From assembly GCF_003336755.1 (NCBI RefSeq), contig NZ_KZ851831.1, forward strand, positions 1 through 64,000: a stretch of 64,000 bases of DNA, in the 5' to 3' direction. Positions 61,438 to 64,000 of the stretch are shown here, one piece after another. A program made the translations under genes and the position numbers. The DNA comes from Elioraea thermophila (ex Habib et al. 2022). Its GTDB lineage: Bacteria > Pseudomonadota > Alphaproteobacteria > Acetobacterales > Acetobacteraceae. Under the pieces are notes generated by a model. It searched no databases. It had not been told where the DNA came from and saw nothing but the letters and a program-made list of their open reading frames with translations. Each line of letters opens with the position of its first letter. The stretch's first letter is position 1.

Positions 61438-62124
61438 ATGAAAGCCCGCGACCTGATGACCCCCGACGTGGTGACGGTGGCGCCCAACACGCCGGTGATG
61501 GGGGTCGCCCGCCTGCTTGCCGAACGGCACATCAGCGCCGTGCCGGTGACGGACGCCGACCGCAAGGTGCTCGGCATCGTCTCCGAGTCCGACCTCATCA
61601 AGCAGGTGGCGGGCCGGCACGACAAGCCGCCGGGCTTCTTCCAGTCGCTGTTCGCCGACCCGGCGAAGATGGCGGCCCAGTACGTGAAGAGCCACGGGCG
61701 CACCGCGGCCGACATCATGACCACCGACGTCATCACCGTGAGCGAGGACACCCCGGCCGGCGAGATCGCGGAACTCCTCGACAAGGAGAACATCCGCCGC
61801 GTCCTCGTCACCCGCGACGGGCGGCTGGTCGGCATCGTCTCGCGCGCCGACCTGCTGCGGGCGCTGGTTTCACCCCCCGTCGTGTCCACCGACGACACCT
61901 CGGACGAGGGCATCTACCGCGCGATCATGAACGAGATGAAGAAGCAGCCCTGGGCCTCGACCTTCTACACCACGGTGGTGGTGAAAGACGGCGTGGTCGA
62001 GTTCTACGGCTACTGCGGCTCCGACGAGTACCGCCGGGCGCTGAAGGTGCTGGCCGAAGGCGTGCCCGGCGTGAAGCGGGTCGAGGACCACATGGTCATC
62101 GGCCCCCTCTACGTCTATTCCTGA
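61438..62124 (+). CDS. CBS domain pair plus BON domain protein
   Basis: 228-residue soluble protein. Two CBS domains (KARDLMTPDVVTVAPNTPVM ... SESDLIKQV, and TAADIMTTDVITVSEDTPAG ... SRADLLRALV) make a Bateman module that binds adenine nucleotides. They are followed by a BON domain (YTTVVVKDGVVEFYGYCGSD ... GVKRVEDHMVIG). Proteins of this build are stress- or hypoxia-linked regulators of unknown target. The ATG at 61438 has GGAGAGGA upstream. TTGACA at 61330-61335 may be its -35. The 3' end overlaps the convergent transporter gene by 10 bp. Confidence 0.92.
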   Translation: MKARDLMTPDVVTVAPNTPVMGVARLLAERHISAVPVTDADRKVLGIVSESDLIKQVAGRHDKPPGFFQSLFADPAKMAAQYVKSHGRTAADIMTTDVITVSEDTPAGEIAELLDKENIRRVLVTRDGRLVGIVSRADLLRALVSPPVVSTDDTSDEGIYRAIMNEMKKQPWASTFYTTVVVKDGVVEFYGYCGSDEYRRALKVLAEGVPGVKRVEDHMVIGPLYVYS

Positions 62125-63446
62125 TCGGCAACGGCTGGACGCGGCACGGTGGTGGGGGGTGGTTCGCGCACGGTCGCGAGAATCGCCCCCCCGCCCACCA
62201 AAAAGACCAGGATCGTCGCCATCCCCGCCCGCTGCGAGCCGAACGCATCCGTCGCCCAGGCGAGCGCGGCCGGCCCCGCGAAGGCGGTGATCCGCCCCGA
62301 CAGCGCGAACAGGCCGAAGTACTCCGAAGCCTGCGCGGCAGGCGCGAGCCGGCTCATCAAGGTGCGGCTCGCCGCCTGGGCGGGGCCGAAGAACACGCCC
62401 AAGGGCAGCGCGAGCAGCCAGAACCAGGCCTTGGAGCGGATCAGCAGCAGCACCACCCCGATCGCAGCCAGCGAAGCAAGCGAGATCAGCACCGTCCGCT
62501 TCGGCCCGATGCGGTCATCGATGAAGGCGAAGGCGTAGGCGCCGAAGCCGGCCGTCACGTTCATCGCGATCCCCAGGAGGATGATCTCGTCGGTCGCCAT
62601 GCCGAAAGCGCCGGCGGCGTAGATCGCGCCGAAGTTGAACAGCGTGTTCAGCCCATCGGTGTACAGCAGGCGCGAGAGGAGGAAGCGCGCCACCGCCGGG
62701 CGGCGGCGCAGTTCCGGTAGCAGGCGCGCGATCGCCGCGAGACCGGAACGGACCGCCTGCGCAATGCCCGCCCGACGCGGCGTGTCGGGCACGAAGCGGA
62801 ACAGCGGCCAGCAGAACAGCGCATACCAAAGCGCGACGAGGACAGCCGTCGCGCGGACGTGCTCGGCCGCCGCCCGGTCGAGCGGCAGGAGCGGTGGGTC
62901 GGGCTCGATCAGCAGGACGAGACAGGCGAGCAGACAGATCAGTCCGCCGAAATAGCCGATGCCCCAGCCCCAGCCCGAGACGCGCCCGCGCATGCGCGGC
63001 GGGGCGACGTCGACCAGCATCGCGTTGTAAAACACGGTGCCGAGCTCGAAGCCGAGGCTGGCGACGACCACCACCACCAGCGCGAACGGCACGAAGGACG
63101 GGTCGGGGCGGACCCACCAGAGCGCGGCCGAGGTGACGACCGCCAGCACGGTGAAGGCGGCAAGCCACGGTTTGCGACGACCCGCCCCGTCGGCGATCGC
63201 GCCGAGGGGTGGCGAAAGCAGGGCGATCAGCAGCCCCGCCACCGCCATCGCGACACCCCACTGCGAGGTGCCTCTCGTTTCGTCGGCCGCCACCGCCTGC
63301 ACGAAGTAGGTCGGAAAGACGAAGGTGCCGATGACGGTGGGAAAGGCCGAATTGGCGAAGTCGTAGAGACACCAGGCGAGCACGGACCGCCGCGCGCGCG
63401 GCGAGAGCGCGCGCAAGCTGTCCGCATCGGCGAAGGGCGGGCTCAC
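62115..63446 (-). CDS. MFS transporter, UMF1/Atg22-like
   Basis: 443-residue membrane protein with twelve predicted helices. The N-terminal LAWCLYDFANSAFPTVIGTF is the signature of the UMF1 family, related to the vacuolar amino-acid effluxer Atg22. The loop GAIADGAGRRKPWLAAF is the MFS motif between helices 2 and 3, and SRTLMSRLAPAAQASEYFGL is also typical. The substrate in bacteria is not known. The GTG start at 63446 overlaps the preceding stop (GTGA), so it is co-transcribed with the glutamate dehydrogenase-like gene. Confidence 0.9.
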   Translation of the reverse strand: MSPPFADADSLRALSPRARRSVLAWCLYDFANSAFPTVIGTFVFPTYFVQAVAADETRGTSQWGVAMAVAGLLIALLSPPLGAIADGAGRRKPWLAAFTVLAVVTSAALWWVRPDPSFVPFALVVVVVASLGFELGTVFYNAMLVDVAPPRMRGRVSGWGWGIGYFGGLICLLACLVLLIEPDPPLLPLDRAAAEHVRATAVLVALWYALFCWPLFRFVPDTPRRAGIAQAVRSGLAAIARLLPELRRRPAVARFLLSRLLYTDGLNTLFNFGAIYAAGAFGMATDEIILLGIAMNVTAGFGAYAFAFIDDRIGPKRTVLISLASLAAIGVVLLLIRSKAWFWLLALPLGVFFGPAQAASRTLMSRLAPAAQASEYFGLFALSGRITAFAGPAALAWATDAFGSQRAGMATILVFLVGGGAILATVREPPPTTVPRPAVADQE

Positions 63447-64000
63447 GCGAGCGCCCCGATCGCGCGGGCGGCGACGACGATCTGACCGAGGGAGGGTGAG
63501 GCGCCGAGCGTGCTCAGTACCCCCTGCACGGCGGTCCAGCGCGCACCGGCGGCGGCGCGCACCGCATCCACACCGCCGCCCTGCAGCGCGGCGCGGACGA
63601 GTCGGGTCTGCGCAGCGCCCAGGTCATCGGCCAGAGCGGCGAGGGCGCGCGCGGTCCAGGCATCGGCGGGCACGATCGCGGCCGCCGCCTTGCGCACCGC
63701 TTCGAGCCCGCACGCCGCGCCGACCTCGAACCACGTCTCGCGCACGCGTTCGACCGGAGCACCGAGCTCGGCCGAGAGCGCGAGGATGGGCAGCGCCATC
63801 CCGGCCGCCTCGCCGGGGGGGTCGTGCGCGAGAAGGTCATCGAGCAGCGCCTCGGCGCGGTCGCGGAACGGGGCGGCGACCTCCGCCACGCCGCCCGAGG
63901 GGGCGTTCCGCAACACCCAGCGCGCCGAACCCTCCTGGGCCCGGCGCAGCGCGGCCAAACGGGGATAGAGGGCATCGGGCGAAGCGCCGGCGACATCCTC
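63443..64000 (-). CDS. C-terminus of a probable NAD-glutamate dehydrogenase (large type)
   Basis: The last 185 or so residues of a protein that begins beyond the right edge; the frame is open to base 64000 and has no convincing start. The sequence is helical and Ala-rich. SARWVLRNAPSGGVAEVAAP, WTARALAALADDLGAAQTRL and the ending SLGQIVVAARAIGALA recall the helical C-terminal domain of the roughly 1,600-residue NAD-dependent glutamate dehydrogenase, which ends in this way as I remember the family. The catalytic part is not in the window, so the call is tentative. Confidence 0.55.
   Translation of the reverse strand, partial: EDVAGASPDALYPRLAALRRAQEGSARWVLRNAPSGGVAEVAAPFRDRAEALLDDLLAHDPPGEAAGMALPILALSAELGAPVERVRETWFEVGAACGLEAVRKAAAAIVPADAWTARALAALADDLGAAQTRLVRAALQGGGVDAVRAAAGARWTAVQGVLSTLGASPSLGQIVVAARAIGALA

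Overview
This window is very GC-rich, tightly packed bacterial chromosome. Genes run in both directions, many stops and starts overlap as ATGA, GTGA or TGATG, and GTG starts are frequent. The gene content fits an aerobic, heterotrophic alphaproteobacterium, most likely in the Rhodospirillales/Acetobacteraceae (inference): a PHA locus with PhaR and a phasin, a fused TRAP permease with TAXI binding proteins, isocitrate lyase beside a ScfR/RamB-type regulator, ClpS-ClpA, and four PEP-CTERM proteins. I recognised no rRNA, tRNA, CRISPR array, prophage or insertion sequence.

Layout. 1-4.1 kb: 3' end of an MscS channel, then a minus-strand methyltransferase-recX-azlC(broken)-azlD operon. 4.3-9.5 kb: otsB-GH15-otsA (trehalose), then gloB and a cupin gene that seems to start with CTG. 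9.4-18.7 kb: PHA genes (phaB; phaE-phaC-phaA; divergent phaR), split by a plus-strand operon for periplasmic copper handling (DUF2946, beta-propeller, small Cys protein, membrane protein, SCO1, PCuAC, DsrE-like). 18.7-26.7 kb: gph, mrr, clpA, clpS, a phasin, a D,D-carboxypeptidase with a SPOR domain, and a D-threonine aldolase-type enzyme. 27-32 kb: a cell-surface cluster with two PEP-CTERM genes (one frameshifted), a TPR protein and a Thr-rich secreted protein. 32-43.7 kb: TrmH-type methyltransferase, NUDIX, MBL hydrolase, folE, lipoprotein hydrolase, RlmD-type methyltransferase, gcdH, and a fused ATP-grasp/alpha-E protein with a transglutaminase. 43.7-48.8 kb: TRAP-TAXI transporter with two tandem binding proteins and a third PEP-CTERM gene. 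49-52.3 kb: aceA and its probable regulator. 52.4-56.3 kb: TPR anchor, bamB, der, DUF924. 56.2-60 kb: a fourth PEP-CTERM gene behind a beta-propeller/deacetylase/sterol-desaturase operon. 60-64 kb: tsdA-type dihaem cytochrome, CBS-BON protein, UMF1-type MFS transporter, and the C-terminus of a probable NAD-glutamate dehydrogenase.

How the genes fit together. PhaA, PhaB and PhaC/PhaE make polyhydroxyalkanoate from acetyl-CoA. PhaR probably controls itself and the phasin: CTGC-ACC-GCAG occurs in front of both genes. Isocitrate lyase supports growth on the same C2 pool. SCO1 and PCuAC point to cytochrome oxidase CuA assembly.

The most distinctive signals are regulatory or structural. The PEP-CTERM gene at 27139 has a consensus sigma-54 promoter and two identical-form upstream sites (TGTCGGA-N4-TTTACA). 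An 18-bp motif is shared by the next two surface genes. phaE and phaC overlap by about 260 bp in different frames. azlC has lost its middle while azlD is intact. The aceA regulator seems to start at ATC.
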